Numbered from the stretch's first letter, positions 6,951-14,947 are shown. The stretch: 19,656 bases of DNA from Patescibacteria group bacterium (GCA_018817365.1 JAHISY010000120.1:1-19656); one strand, 5' to 3'. Numbers and translations: made by a program. The notes: a model not told the origin generated them from the letters alone.

Positions 6951-7826
6951 ATGCTAAAAAATTTTCCCTACACGCCGATACTGGGTTGGTCGGTCAGTCG
7001 GTATGGCTTATTCGAAGCGTGTAAAAGAAAGTACTATTACACTTACTATGCCAAACATGATCTTACTTACCCAAGGAAGAAGATTGACGATTTTAAAAAT
7101 ATGACTTCGATTCCGCTGGAGATAGGAAATATTGTTCACGACGCCAACAAAACCCTGCTAGGGCGTTTACAAAAAACAGAAAGAAAAATTAACCAAGACC
7201 AATTTTTTAATTACGCGTGGAAGATGACCCAAAAATATTGTTCAGAGAAAGAATTCATGGAGGTTTATTATGGCGAGATCAAAAAGCCTGATGCTCAAAG
7301 TTTGTTTGATCAAGTGAAAATTTCTTTGAGAAATTTTTTAGACAGCCAAAGATTCGAGTGGCTCACAAAAGAAGCAATTCAAAATAAAGCTGAATGGATA
7401 ATCGAACCGGCGGGGTATGGAGAAACCCGAATCGGAAAACTGAAAGCTTATTGCAAGGTTGATTTTTTGTTTCCTGTCGGTGACAATTTATTTATTCTCG
7501 ACTGGAAAACGGGCAAAGCGGATTCAGTAAAACACAACAAGCAACTGCTGGGTTATGCTTCTTGGGCATCATTTCATTTTGCAGCTCATCCGGAGAAAAT
7601 AAATCCGATTATTGTTTACCTGCATCCTGATTACGAGGAGCGACGGGTGAATATTGAAAATTCCGCCATTCAAAATTTCGGAGACAGGGTGAAGAGAGAA
7701 ACCGAAGAGATGTATGAATTTTGCGTTAACATAAATGAAAACATCCCGCTGAATAAAGAAATGTTCCCAAAAACTGACAAGAAAAAGTTTTGCGATTACT
7801 GCAACTTCAGAGAGCTTTGCAGATGA
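6951..7826 (+). CDS. PD-(D/E)XK nuclease with predicted 4Fe-4S cluster (Cas4/AddB/RecB-like)
   Basis: A 291-residue stand-alone nuclease of the RecB-type PD-(D/E)XK superfamily. Visible elements are an N-terminal S16RYGLFEAC24 block, H63 in an IGNIVH motif, D171 (KVDF), D184-W-K186 (LDWKTG) and Q198/Y202 (QLLGY), the usual catalytic order. Four cysteines, C24 plus C281, C284 and C290 at the extreme C-terminus, match the spacing that holds a 4Fe-4S cluster in Cas4, AddB and Dna2. There is no helicase domain, no cas gene and no CRISPR array nearby, so I call it only Cas4-like. It converges on a restriction-modification operon and is more AT-rich than the housekeeping genes. Likely a single-strand DNA exonuclease in repair or defence. 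Confidence 0.85.
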   Translation: MLKNFPYTPILGWSVSRYGLFEACKRKYYYTYYAKHDLTYPRKKIDDFKNMTSIPLEIGNIVHDANKTLLGRLQKTERKINQDQFFNYAWKMTQKYCSEKEFMEVYYGEIKKPDAQSLFDQVKISLRNFLDSQRFEWLTKEAIQNKAEWIIEPAGYGETRIGKLKAYCKVDFLFPVGDNLFILDWKTGKADSVKHNKQLLGYASWASFHFAAHPEKINPIIVYLHPDYEERRVNIENSAIQNFGDRVKRETEEMYEFCVNINENIPLNKEMFPKTDKKKFCDYCNFRELCR

Positions 7827-7980
7827 CAGGACTCACTGGGAGTGTTAATTTCTTGAATGGATGACGAAGGGCAGGTTTGAGGTTGGGAGGGGCGGGAAGT
7901 TTGGATAACCGGATTAGTGGATAAAGGAAAGAGAGATTATGACCAACGCGATTCAAAAGAATTATTCAATTTAGAAAACA
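7827..7980. other. Intergenic region between converging nuclease and restriction genes
   Basis: The left part (about 7860-7925) is purine-rich and G-rich on +. An 11-codon frame, ATG 7939 to TAG 7972-7974 (MTNAIQKNYSI), has a GGAAAG site 9 nt upstream and could be a remnant of a truncated gene. No strong terminator is visible for either flanking gene. Confidence 0.35.
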
Positions 7981-9669
7981 TTAAATCCAGTTTTCGATTT
8001 TTTCGGATATAGATTCTTGCCAAATTTTTTCATTTTCAGACTGAACAGCTAAATCAGATAAATCATCAAGAAGTCCTTTTATATTTATTGCTTTGGGTTT
8101 TTGGGAAGAATCCTTGGCTTTCTGAAGCATCAACTTAAAATCAGAAAGTCTAATCGGAATTATTTTTGAAATTCCCCCATAGTATGCAATTTTTGTTCGA
8201 TGTCCCATGAAAAAATGAGCTATTGTGGCGGGGTTCAACGAATTAGCAATAAATATGCAATAGGTTTCTTTATTTGTACTCTTTTTTTGATTGCCTAAAT
8301 GTCTAGCAACTGGTTCGCCTTCCATTTCATACTGCCTCTGTCCTGTTGAAAGAGTAACTTCAACTATCAAGTCAAATGTTTTATATCGGCATAAAATATC
8401 AGGGTTATTCCCCAGCGCCACAGATAATGGCACACCATTATCATCAATTTTGAAATTACCAATGATTTCACCATCATCCAGCATTTCAAAAGCTCTCCAA
8501 GTATTCCATTCCATGATTAAAGAAGGATCTACAGTATTGCGATTTTCTATATCCTCAAATGTCCTCATGATATCCCCATGCTCTTTGTAAGTTCGTATTT
8601 TTTTGACTTGTTGTTTTATGCTGCGTGTTCGTTTCTCGTGAGATAATTCGTCCCTAATGTTTTTTAGTTCTTCAGTTGTCTTCTGTTTAAGAAAATCTGC
8701 TGATATTTTCGGCTCAAAATTCTTAATCAAATCAATAATAGCAACTCTGTCATCCAAAGCTAATTTGGGAACGCTGTCGTCAAAAAGATATTTTTTGAAT
8801 TCAGTTTTTGAAGGGAAAATTGCAGGTTTTCTGTCAATATTGCTGAGTGCGAAGTCTACCTCATTTTCTTTTTCTTCCGGAATATAAATTCCGTATGTTT
8901 TTAAATTTATTGAAACTAACTCGGTTGCCCTAAGATATCTAATAGCAGCATCCGCATAATCCAGATGATTATTCTTTTTTGTTTTTATAAATTTCTTCAA
9001 AGAAGATATCGAAGATTCTCGAGTTTTTATTTTTTGATTAGTAATTTCGTCTTTAAAAATTTTCTCAAGCTCCTTTTCAAAAATTTTATCACGCTCCCTT
9101 TTATAACTAGTTTTGGATCTATCTATATTTTTGACCTGATTTCTGAAATTGATTATTTTCTCTTTCACGATGTCATAGTTTTTGTAATTAACAAGCTGCA
9201 TGGCAAAAATAGCAATCTCGTCTTTGCCCAGTGTTTTTAAATCTTTTACGAGCCTAAACAACTCCAAATAAGGCTTTACTGCAAATTTTCCCTGCTTGTC
9301 CGGATGATAAGGTGAAGGTAATTGAAATTTCAAAAGCTGTCTTGTAAATATTTCATTAGGTCTTTTGCTTGTTAAAAACAATTCACCAGCTTTTGTTTTG
9401 TTGACTACAGGGTCAAGATTAACTAGCCCCAAAGCTTTTGGTGCCCTATTGATTCTGTCTCTTGCCGAAAAATCTGGATAGGTTTTGCTGATACTGCCTT
9501 CAAAAAAATCAGCTCGCGCTAAATCTTTTGCAAACAATGATTGTGTCTCGTTGTTCCATGCCTTTCCCTTATAATTATCTAACAACAAATTAATCTCCTC
9601 TATCATTTTGATTGGTGTTCTAGGAGAGGTAACAAAGAATATCGTTTTTTTACTTGTTATGCTTGCCAT
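7981..9669 (-). CDS. Type IIS restriction endonuclease, AlwI/BspD6I family
   Basis: 562 residues, close to the roughly 600 of the nicking enzyme N.BspD6I/N.BstNBI. From memory the resemblance covers both ends: an N-terminal TSPRTP block, then TYPDFSARDR (63-72) and GLV (81-83) in the DNA-recognition half, and the C-terminal cleavage domain. There, E387 (MEWNTW), D424 (GNNPD), E437 (VEVT) and E450 (YEME) keep the spacing of the BspD6I catalytic residues, followed by GEPVARH (451-457). Family members recognise short asymmetric sites (GAGTC, GGATC) and cut or nick a few bases outside; the site of this enzyme cannot be read from sequence. It starts 6 nt after the methyltransferase stop, hence one operon. 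AT-rich, consistent with acquisition. Confidence 0.88.
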   Translation of the reverse strand: MASITSKKTIFFVTSPRTPIKMIEEINLLLDNYKGKAWNNETQSLFAKDLARADFFEGSISKTYPDFSARDRINRAPKALGLVNLDPVVNKTKAGELFLTSKRPNEIFTRQLLKFQLPSPYHPDKQGKFAVKPYLELFRLVKDLKTLGKDEIAIFAMQLVNYKNYDIVKEKIINFRNQVKNIDRSKTSYKRERDKIFEKELEKIFKDEITNQKIKTRESSISSLKKFIKTKKNNHLDYADAAIRYLRATELVSINLKTYGIYIPEEKENEVDFALSNIDRKPAIFPSKTEFKKYLFDDSVPKLALDDRVAIIDLIKNFEPKISADFLKQKTTEELKNIRDELSHEKRTRSIKQQVKKIRTYKEHGDIMRTFEDIENRNTVDPSLIMEWNTWRAFEMLDDGEIIGNFKIDDNGVPLSVALGNNPDILCRYKTFDLIVEVTLSTGQRQYEMEGEPVARHLGNQKKSTNKETYCIFIANSLNPATIAHFFMGHRTKIAYYGGISKIIPIRLSDFKLMLQKAKDSSQKPKAINIKGLLDDLSDLAVQSENEKIWQESISEKIENWI

Positions 9670-9675
9670 AATAAT

Positions 9676-10527
9676 TTATTCCCAAAATATTTTTTCACCA
9701 TCTATGTTAGCTGATTTTTTTTGCAAAATATCACCGCCCATTTCTAAATAGCTAGCTATTCTATGACTTGATATACTGAAAGCTTTTTCAGCAATGTCGC
9801 CGCCGATAAAATTACACTTATTCTTGATAGCCGCAACAGCGGATGATCCGCTACCCATAAACGGATCACAAACAGTAAAACCGTTCTCGGCGCTAGCATA
9901 TATCATAGCTTGAAAAATCTCAACCGGTTTTTGTGTAGGATAGACAGAATTATGAATTCTTTTGAATCTCCAGACATCAGGGAATGACCTATGTTTAATT
10001 TTTCGGTTATTTTTATTGGTCGCAAAAATAATAAATTCGTGCTTTCTCCTAAAGTAATGTCCCATGCCCATGTTTACTTTATCCCACACAATTACATTTT
10101 TAACATCAAAATATTCTCTAATCAGCCCACCCAAGCTCAAAAGAGAAAAAGAATCTAGCATTATGTAAATGTGCCCTGAATCTTTTAAGGCATCTCTGCA
10201 AGCTGCAAGAAACCTGCCATAATTTTCCACAGAATCTTCAAATTCACCAAACCACTTTCCTTCGGAAGAGCCTCTTCTTTCATATTTTCCCACGATTCTT
10301 CCTTTGCCAAGTTTTAGCTTATTGTTCATGCCGGAATATGCTGGATCTGTGACTATTACATCAATTTCATTATTCAAACTTTCTAAAAGAGAAAAACAAT
10401 CTTTTTTCTCTATGCTAATTTTAGTCTGTCCATGCCGAAAAATTCTCTTGTCTAGAGTTGTGTCAAATTTCAATTCTTCCAAAAAACTTACACTTTTATC
10501 TTTGATGCTGTCTCTGACAATAGGCAT
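9676..10527 (-). CDS. Beta-class DNA N4/N6-methyltransferase of the R-M operon
   Basis: A 283-residue amino-methyltransferase whose motif order (IV before I) marks the beta class. Motif IV is T60DPAY64, a DPPY variant; YPTQKPVE (196-203) and D221PFMGSGSSA (motif I, S-adenosylmethionine binding) follow, with D244 in the GGD turn. DPAY gives no clean choice between N6-adenine and N4-cytosine products, though adenine methylation fits AlwI-family partners. It is the first gene of a two-gene unit with the endonuclease, so protection would be made before cutting activity. A single methyltransferase must protect both strands of an asymmetric site, or one strand may stay unmodified. No Shine-Dalgarno; a TAAATT hexamer ends 6 nt before the ATG. 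Confidence 0.9.
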   Translation of the reverse strand: MPIVRDSIKDKSVSFLEELKFDTTLDKRIFRHGQTKISIEKKDCFSLLESLNNEIDVIVTDPAYSGMNNKLKLGKGRIVGKYERRGSSEGKWFGEFEDSVENYGRFLAACRDALKDSGHIYIMLDSFSLLSLGGLIREYFDVKNVIVWDKVNMGMGHYFRRKHEFIIFATNKNNRKIKHRSFPDVWRFKRIHNSVYPTQKPVEIFQAMIYASAENGFTVCDPFMGSGSSAVAAIKNKCNFIGGDIAEKAFSISSHRIASYLEMGGDILQKKSANIDGEKIFWE

Positions 10528-10609
10528 AATTTTAATTTACACAGCGAGATACTAAATCCTGCCGGTAAATTAATCAATAAGAATCTTTATCTTGATGCGA
10601 AATCTGTGT

Positions 10610-10615
10610 TAAAAT
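10610..10615 (+). promoter_or_regulatory. Probable -10 box (TAAAAT) of pyrG
   Basis: TAAAAT lies 15 nt upstream of ATG 10631, predicting a leader of about 9 nt. A weak TTATCT occurs 17 bp further upstream. Confidence 0.45.
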
Positions 10616-10630
10616 CACTCCGTTTTTTTG

Positions 10631-12235
10631 ATGAAAACTAAATTCATCTTCATCACCGGCGGGGTTTGCTCTTCTCTCGGGAAGGGGATCGCGACAGCCT
10701 CCATCGGAGCTTTGTTGAAGTCTGCGGGCTTCTCGGTTTTTCCGATGAAATTGGATCCTTATCTCAATGTCGATCCCGGCACGATGTCGCCTTTTCAGCA
10801 CGGCGAGGTTTTCGTGACCGACGATGGCGCGGAGACCGATCTCGATCTCGGTCATTACGAACGTTTTATCGACGTGCCTCTAATGAAGGAATCCACTGTT
10901 ACCTCCGGTCAAATTTATACCGAGGTGCTGGAGCGCGAGCGGAAAGGCGATTTTCTTGGGGGCACGATTCAAATTATTCCTCACATCACCCGCGCGATCC
11001 GCGAGCGGATTTACCTCGCCGCGAAAGTTTCCAAAGCCGACATTGTCCTCGTGGAAATCGGCGGGACGGTCGGCGATATCGAGGGTGAACCTTTTCTCGA
11101 AGCGATTCGCCACATGCGTTATCAGCTCAGTTCGGAAAAAACTTTATTCATCCACCTCACGCTGCTGCCGTATCTCGCCGCTTCAGGCGAACTCAAAACC
11201 AAACCCACGCAGGCTTCTGTCCGCGAACTCCGCCGAATCGGTATCGCGCCCGATCTTATTCTCACGCGCGCGGATCTGCCGATTGAAGCGAAGCATCTCA
11301 AAAAAATCGCGCTGTTTTGCGATGTTGCGGAAGAGTGCGTTATTCCGGCGCCCACCGTGGATTCGATTTATCAAGTTCCCGAGAATTTCGAAAAATCCGG
11401 AATCACGAAAATTATTGAAAAAAAATTGCGGTTGCCGTTGCGCCGACCGAAACTCGAGCAATGGAAACAGCTTTCTGCCGCCTGCCAACGAAAAAAGAAA
11501 CCGCTGCATATCGCGGCGGTAGGCAAATACATCGACCTTGACGATGCTTACATTTCCGTAAACGAAGCTCTCAAAGCTGCCGCTATCGCGATCAATCGCG
11601 AGGTTAAAATTGTGTGGGTGGATGCCGAAAGGCTTTTGGACCCAACATCTGCGGAATGGAAAAAGATTTACTCGGCAGCGGGGATTCTCGTGCCGGGCGG
11701 TTTCGGCGGGCGGGGGATTGAGGGCAAAATTCGCGTTGCGGAGTATGCTCGCGTAAAAAAAATTCCATACCTCGGACTCTGTCTCGGCATGCAAATTCTC
11801 GTAATCGAATTCGCGCGGAATGTTCTCGGGTTGGCTGACGCAAATTCTGAAGAATTTGACCCATTGACAAAAAATCCGGTGATCAACTTCATTCCCGCGC
11901 AGCGAAAGATTCGTAAAAAAGGCGGCACGATGCGGCTTGGCGCGTACCGTTGCGAGCTTTCGCAAGGCTCTATCTCTAGAAAATTATATGGTAAGAAAAC
12001 GATTTTCGAACGCCACCGCCATCGTTACGAAGTGAATAATGGTTACCGCGATGCGCTCGAGACCGGCGGACTTCGAATCGCGGGCAACAATCCTGAAGGC
12101 AATCTCGCCGAAATTTCCGAAGTCAAAAAGCACCCTTTCATGCTCGGCTGCCAGTTTCATCCCGAATTTCTCTCGCGTCCGTTTCGTCCGCATCCGCTTT
12201 TCCTCGGTTTCATTCAGGCAGCGGCGAAATCATGA
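10631..12235 (+). CDS. pyrG: CTP synthase (glutamine-hydrolysing)
   Basis: 534 residues, the full usual length. It converts UTP to CTP using ATP and ammonia released from glutamine. The amidoligase half starts with the P-loop GGVCSSLGKGI (10-20; Cys13 stands where Val is usual) and contains the PMKLDPYLNVDPGTMSP block (38-54) and VEIGGTVGDIE (141-151). The glutaminase half carries the oxyanion region GGFGGRG (356-362), nucleophile Cys384 in GLCLGMQ and the His510/Glu512 pair in FHPEF. ATG 10631 gives the family's standard N-terminus; a TTG one codon earlier is unnecessary. Its G+C content (34 of 60 bases in 10681-10740) contrasts sharply with the neighbouring R-M genes (14 of 60 in 9001-9060). 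Confidence 0.97.
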   Translation: MKTKFIFITGGVCSSLGKGIATASIGALLKSAGFSVFPMKLDPYLNVDPGTMSPFQHGEVFVTDDGAETDLDLGHYERFIDVPLMKESTVTSGQIYTEVLERERKGDFLGGTIQIIPHITRAIRERIYLAAKVSKADIVLVEIGGTVGDIEGEPFLEAIRHMRYQLSSEKTLFIHLTLLPYLAASGELKTKPTQASVRELRRIGIAPDLILTRADLPIEAKHLKKIALFCDVAEECVIPAPTVDSIYQVPENFEKSGITKIIEKKLRLPLRRPKLEQWKQLSAACQRKKKPLHIAAVGKYIDLDDAYISVNEALKAAAIAINREVKIVWVDAERLLDPTSAEWKKIYSAAGILVPGGFGGRGIEGKIRVAEYARVKKIPYLGLCLGMQILVIEFARNVLGLADANSEEFDPLTKNPVINFIPAQRKIRKKGGTMRLGAYRCELSQGSISRKLYGKKTIFERHRHRYEVNNGYRDALETGGLRIAGNNPEGNLAEISEVKKHPFMLGCQFHPEFLSRPFRPHPLFLGFIQAAAKS

Positions 12236-12279
12236 ATCATAGAGCATATAACTTGGAACATAGGCGAGTTTTTTTGGGG

Positions 12280-12285
12280 TAAAAT
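12280..12285 (+). promoter_or_regulatory. Probable -10 box (TAAAAT) of the NYN-alaS unit
   Basis: TAAAAT ends 7 nt before ATG 12293, which predicts a leaderless transcript. TTGGAA at 12254-12259 is 20 bp upstream, longer than the normal spacer. Confidence 0.5.
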
Positions 12286-12292
12286 TCTTCGG

Positions 12293-12919
12293 ATGAAAGC
12301 TAAAAAAAATTTGCAAACGAAATCGAATTTAACTAAAATCAAAGTGATTAATTTCCCCGTCTTTGCCTCCGGGCAACGGCGGGTTTTTTCTGTTTATATA
12401 GATGGTGGTAATTTTTTTCATAGTCTTAAAAATTGCGGAATTCAAGAAAAGGATTTTGATTATCGCGGATTTGTAAACTGGTTGTGCGGCGAGAATGTTG
12501 AAAATGTTATTTATTATGTTGGACAAGTGAAGAGAGAGAACAATAATCCTAAAAGTGAAGAACTCTACAAAAGTCAGCAGCAACGCTTTGAAAGATTAAA
12601 GAAAGCCGGTTTTTACATTGTGCGGGGAAGATTGGTTAGAATCGGCGGTAAGTTTATGGAGAAGGGTGTTGATGTGAGAATCGGAGTAGATATTGCAATT
12701 GGAGCCGCCCAAGATTTTTACGAAAAAGCTTTTGTAGTTAGTTCCGATAGTGATTTAATTCCTGCCATTGAGTTTGCTACGATTCACGGAGAGAAAGAAA
12801 TAATCTATGTTGGTTTTGAGGAGAGTTTTGTTTCGTATCATCTCATCCAAAAATCTTCTAGTTCAAAAATTGTGAAAAAATTTGAGTTAGAAAAATTTAT
12901 TCTAAAATCTAAAAAATGA
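12293..12919 (+). CDS. NYN-domain (PIN-like) putative RNase, LabA/DUF88 type
   Basis: A 208-residue protein with the NYN fold signatures. These are V34YIDGGNFF (D37 and N40), KGVDVRIGVDI (124-134; D127 and D133) and VVSSDSDLIPAIEFA (148-162; D152 and D154). Together they form the acidic metal-binding cluster seen in PIN-like RNases. The first 30 residues are basic and lack a clear fold. The stop TGA overlaps the alaS ATG (ATGA at 12916-12919), so alaS translation probably depends on this gene. This invites a link to tRNA or mRNA processing, but the substrate is unknown. The gene is visibly more AT-rich than pyrG and alaS on either side. No Shine-Dalgarno. Confidence 0.85.
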   Translation: MKAKKNLQTKSNLTKIKVINFPVFASGQRRVFSVYIDGGNFFHSLKNCGIQEKDFDYRGFVNWLCGENVENVIYYVGQVKRENNNPKSEELYKSQQQRFERLKKAGFYIVRGRLVRIGGKFMEKGVDVRIGVDIAIGAAQDFYEKAFVVSSDSDLIPAIEFATIHGEKEIIYVGFEESFVSYHLIQKSSSSKIVKKFELEKFILKSKK

Positions 12920-14835
12920 AATCCTCCGAACTTCGCCAAAAGTATCTCGAATTTTTCGCTTCGAAAGGGCACGCGGTGATTCCGTCTGCATCTTTGATTC
13001 CCGAAAATGATCCGACCTGCCTCTTCACCACCGCGGGGATGCATCCGCTCGTTCCTTTCCTGCTCGGCGAAAAACATCCCGCAGGTTCAAAATTAACGAG
13101 TTGTCAAAAGTGCGTGCGAACCGGCGACATCGATTCAGTCGGCGATGCGGTACATCTTACTTTTTTCGAGATGCTCGGGAATTGGTCGTTCGGCGACTTG
13201 CCCTCCGAAGCTTCAGCGGAGGGGGGATATTGGAAGCGCGAAGCAATCGAAATGAGTTTTGAGTTTCTCACGGAAATTCTGGGTTTTCCGCTCGAAAAAT
13301 TAGCCGTCTCAGTTTTCGCGGGCGACGAGGATGTCGAATTTGATTCTGAATCTTTCGAAATTTGGAAAAGTTTAGGCATTCCGGAAAATCGGATTGCGAA
13401 ACTTTCTAAAAAAGATAATTGGTGGGGACCGGCGGGGCAGACGGGACCGTGCGGTCCGGACACGGAAATGTTTTTTTGGAATGCCGACGAGCCGCCGCCC
13501 GAAAAATTCGATTCTGCCGACTCGCGGTGGGTCGAGATTTGGAATGATGTTTTCATGGAATTCGAGAAGAAAGTAAAAAGTGGAAAGTCTAAAGTGGAAA
13601 GTGAAGATGGTGGGGAATTTGAGTTTGTTCCGCTGAAGCAAAAAAATGTGGACACGGGGATGGGGCTCGATCGCGTGGCGGCGATTCTCCAAAAAGTCCC
13701 GACTGTTTTTGAAACCGATTTGTTCGTGCCGATTATTTCGAAAATTCGCGAGTTGGCGAAGATTTCTCGACAAGCTCGAAAAGAAGATGTGGAGCGTTCC
13801 GAGCGAATCATCGCCGATCATCTCCGCGCCGCGACTTTCATCATCGGCGATCCATGCGGCGTGCCGCCTTCGAATGTTGACGCCGGCTATGTCGTCCGCC
13901 GGTTGATTCGGCGCGCGATCCGCGAGGCACGGAAGCTCGACTTCGATTTCAGCCAAACTTTTACGCCAGCGATTGCGGAGGTTGTAATTGAGATTTTCGG
14001 CGAGACGTATCCCGAGCTGGTGCAGAATTCCGCGAAAATTCTCCTCGAACTCGAAAAAGAGGAAAACCAATTTAAGAAAACTTTAAACAAGGGGGAGCGT
14101 GAATTTTGGAGAACCAGAAATCAGAAATGTGTTGATGGGAAAAGCTTTCGGGAGATTGAAGAGAAAGAAAAAACAGCAAAACAAAACATGACTGGAGTAA
14201 AGGGGCTTGAAGCATTTTATTTGTTTGAAACCTACGGCTTTCCTAAAGAATTAACTTTAGAAATCGCGCAAGAATTTGACTTTCCGATTTCCGAAAATTT
14301 TGAAAAAGAATTCGACAAAGCTGCAAAAACACACGCCGACCAATCCCGCACCGCTTCCGCTGGGAAATTCGCTGGCGGGTTGGCGGATGATTCCGAAGCG
14401 GTGGCGCAGCTGCACACCGCCACCCATCTTTTGAATGCGGCTTTGCGAAAAGTTCTCGGTGACCATGTTTTCCAAAAAGGTTCGAACATCACCGCGGAAA
14501 GACTGCGTTTCGATTTCAGCCATTCTGAAAAATTAACCCCTGAACAAAAAGCTGAAGTTGAAAAAATCGTGAATGAGGCGATTCAAAAAAATCTTCCAAT
14601 TAAGTGCGAGGAGATGACGGTTGATGAGGCGAAAGCTGCGGGTGCAGTTGGGGTTTTTGATTCGAAATACGGAGAGAAGGTGAAAGTTTTTTCGATCGGA
14701 GATTTTTCTCGGGAAATCTGCGGCGGTCCGCATGCCAAAAATACGGGCGAGCTAGGAAAGTTCAAAATTAAAAAAGAAGAATCGAGTTCAGCGGGGGTGC
14801 GGAGGATAAAAGCGGTTCTTTTGAGTGGTGAATAA
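12916..14835 (+). CDS. alaS: Alanyl-tRNA synthetase, short form lacking the C-terminal domain
   Basis: Class II enzyme charging tRNA-Ala; 639 residues against the usual 850-900. The catalytic core (FTTAGMHPLVPFL, GPAGQTGPCGPDTE at 171-184, VDTGMGLDR at 245-253) and the anticodon-side helices (ADHLRAATF, RRLIRRAIREA) are intact. The editing domain has its zinc ligands H500, H504, C602 and H606. The protein stops at GVRRIKAVLLSGE, exactly where the DHHA1/C-Ala region would begin. Two features are odd. Residues 95-104 (LPSEASAEGG) interrupt the normally continuous FGDYxKREAI stretch and are encoded by a palindromic element, and residues about 221-229 come from a 14-bp tandem repeat. Residues about 392-425 form a further lineage-type insertion. 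Start codon overlaps the NYN gene stop. Confidence 0.95.
   Translation: MKSSELRQKYLEFFASKGHAVIPSASLIPENDPTCLFTTAGMHPLVPFLLGEKHPAGSKLTSCQKCVRTGDIDSVGDAVHLTFFEMLGNWSFGDLPSEASAEGGYWKREAIEMSFEFLTEILGFPLEKLAVSVFAGDEDVEFDSESFEIWKSLGIPENRIAKLSKKDNWWGPAGQTGPCGPDTEMFFWNADEPPPEKFDSADSRWVEIWNDVFMEFEKKVKSGKSKVESEDGGEFEFVPLKQKNVDTGMGLDRVAAILQKVPTVFETDLFVPIISKIRELAKISRQARKEDVERSERIIADHLRAATFIIGDPCGVPPSNVDAGYVVRRLIRRAIREARKLDFDFSQTFTPAIAEVVIEIFGETYPELVQNSAKILLELEKEENQFKKTLNKGEREFWRTRNQKCVDGKSFREIEEKEKTAKQNMTGVKGLEAFYLFETYGFPKELTLEIAQEFDFPISENFEKEFDKAAKTHADQSRTASAGKFAGGLADDSEAVAQLHTATHLLNAALRKVLGDHVFQKGSNITAERLRFDFSHSEKLTPEQKAEVEKIVNEAIQKNLPIKCEEMTVDEAKAAGAVGVFDSKYGEKVKVFSIGDFSREICGGPHAKNTGELGKFKIKKEESSSAGVRRIKAVLLSGE
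13201..13223. repeat. Palindromic element inserted in frame inside alaS
   Basis: CCCTCCG (13201-13207) pairs with CGGAGGG (13217-13223) around a 9-nt loop containing AAGCTT. The surrounding 30 nt (13198-13227) encode ten residues absent from the conserved FGD-Y(W/F)KREA region of AlaRS, so the element looks like an in-frame insertion. Confidence 0.65.
13577..13602 (+). repeat. Tandem direct repeat inside alaS
   Basis: AAAGTGGAAAGT occurs at 13577-13588 and again at 13591-13602, a 14-bp period. The encoded Lys/Ser-rich stretch lies in the segment between VFMEF and VDTGMGLDR, where AlaRS proteins vary but rarely carry such low-complexity sequence. Confidence 0.7.
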
Positions 14836-14919
14836 AGATTCTAAAGAGCGTTAAAGATCGCGAGAGGAATGGGGTTATTTTTTATGAAAGTATTTTCTGC
14901 GTAGAAATTTAGCTTTTGC

Positions 14920-14925
14920 TAAGAT
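14920..14925 (+). promoter_or_regulatory. Possible -10 box (TAAGAT) of the unknown gene at 14948
   Basis: TAAGAT lies 22 nt upstream of ATG 14948, a variant of the TAAAAT box seen before other genes. The 14836-14947 gap otherwise shows no strong terminator or coding frame. Confidence 0.3.
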
Positions 14926-14947
14926 TATCTCTTTTAATTTTTTAAAA

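Noticed and set aside
6951..7826. Cas4 of a CRISPR-Cas locus
   Set aside because: The Fe-S cysteines and nuclease motifs fit Cas4-like proteins, but no other cas gene and no regularly spaced repeats occur in the window.
11183..11965. 260-residue minus-strand open frame opposite pyrG
   Set aside because: Shadow of the G+C-biased third positions in pyrG, which has unmistakable CTP synthase motifs on the plus strand.
13104..14070. Two minus-strand open frames of about 230 residues opposite alaS
   Set aside because: They overlap each other and the well-supported alaS frame, and their Ser/Phe/Arg-rich translations look like antisense products.
14884..14904. Tiny open frame ATG...TAG (MKVFSA) after alaS
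   Set aside because: Six codons with no ribosome site; expected by chance in AT-rich intergenic DNA.
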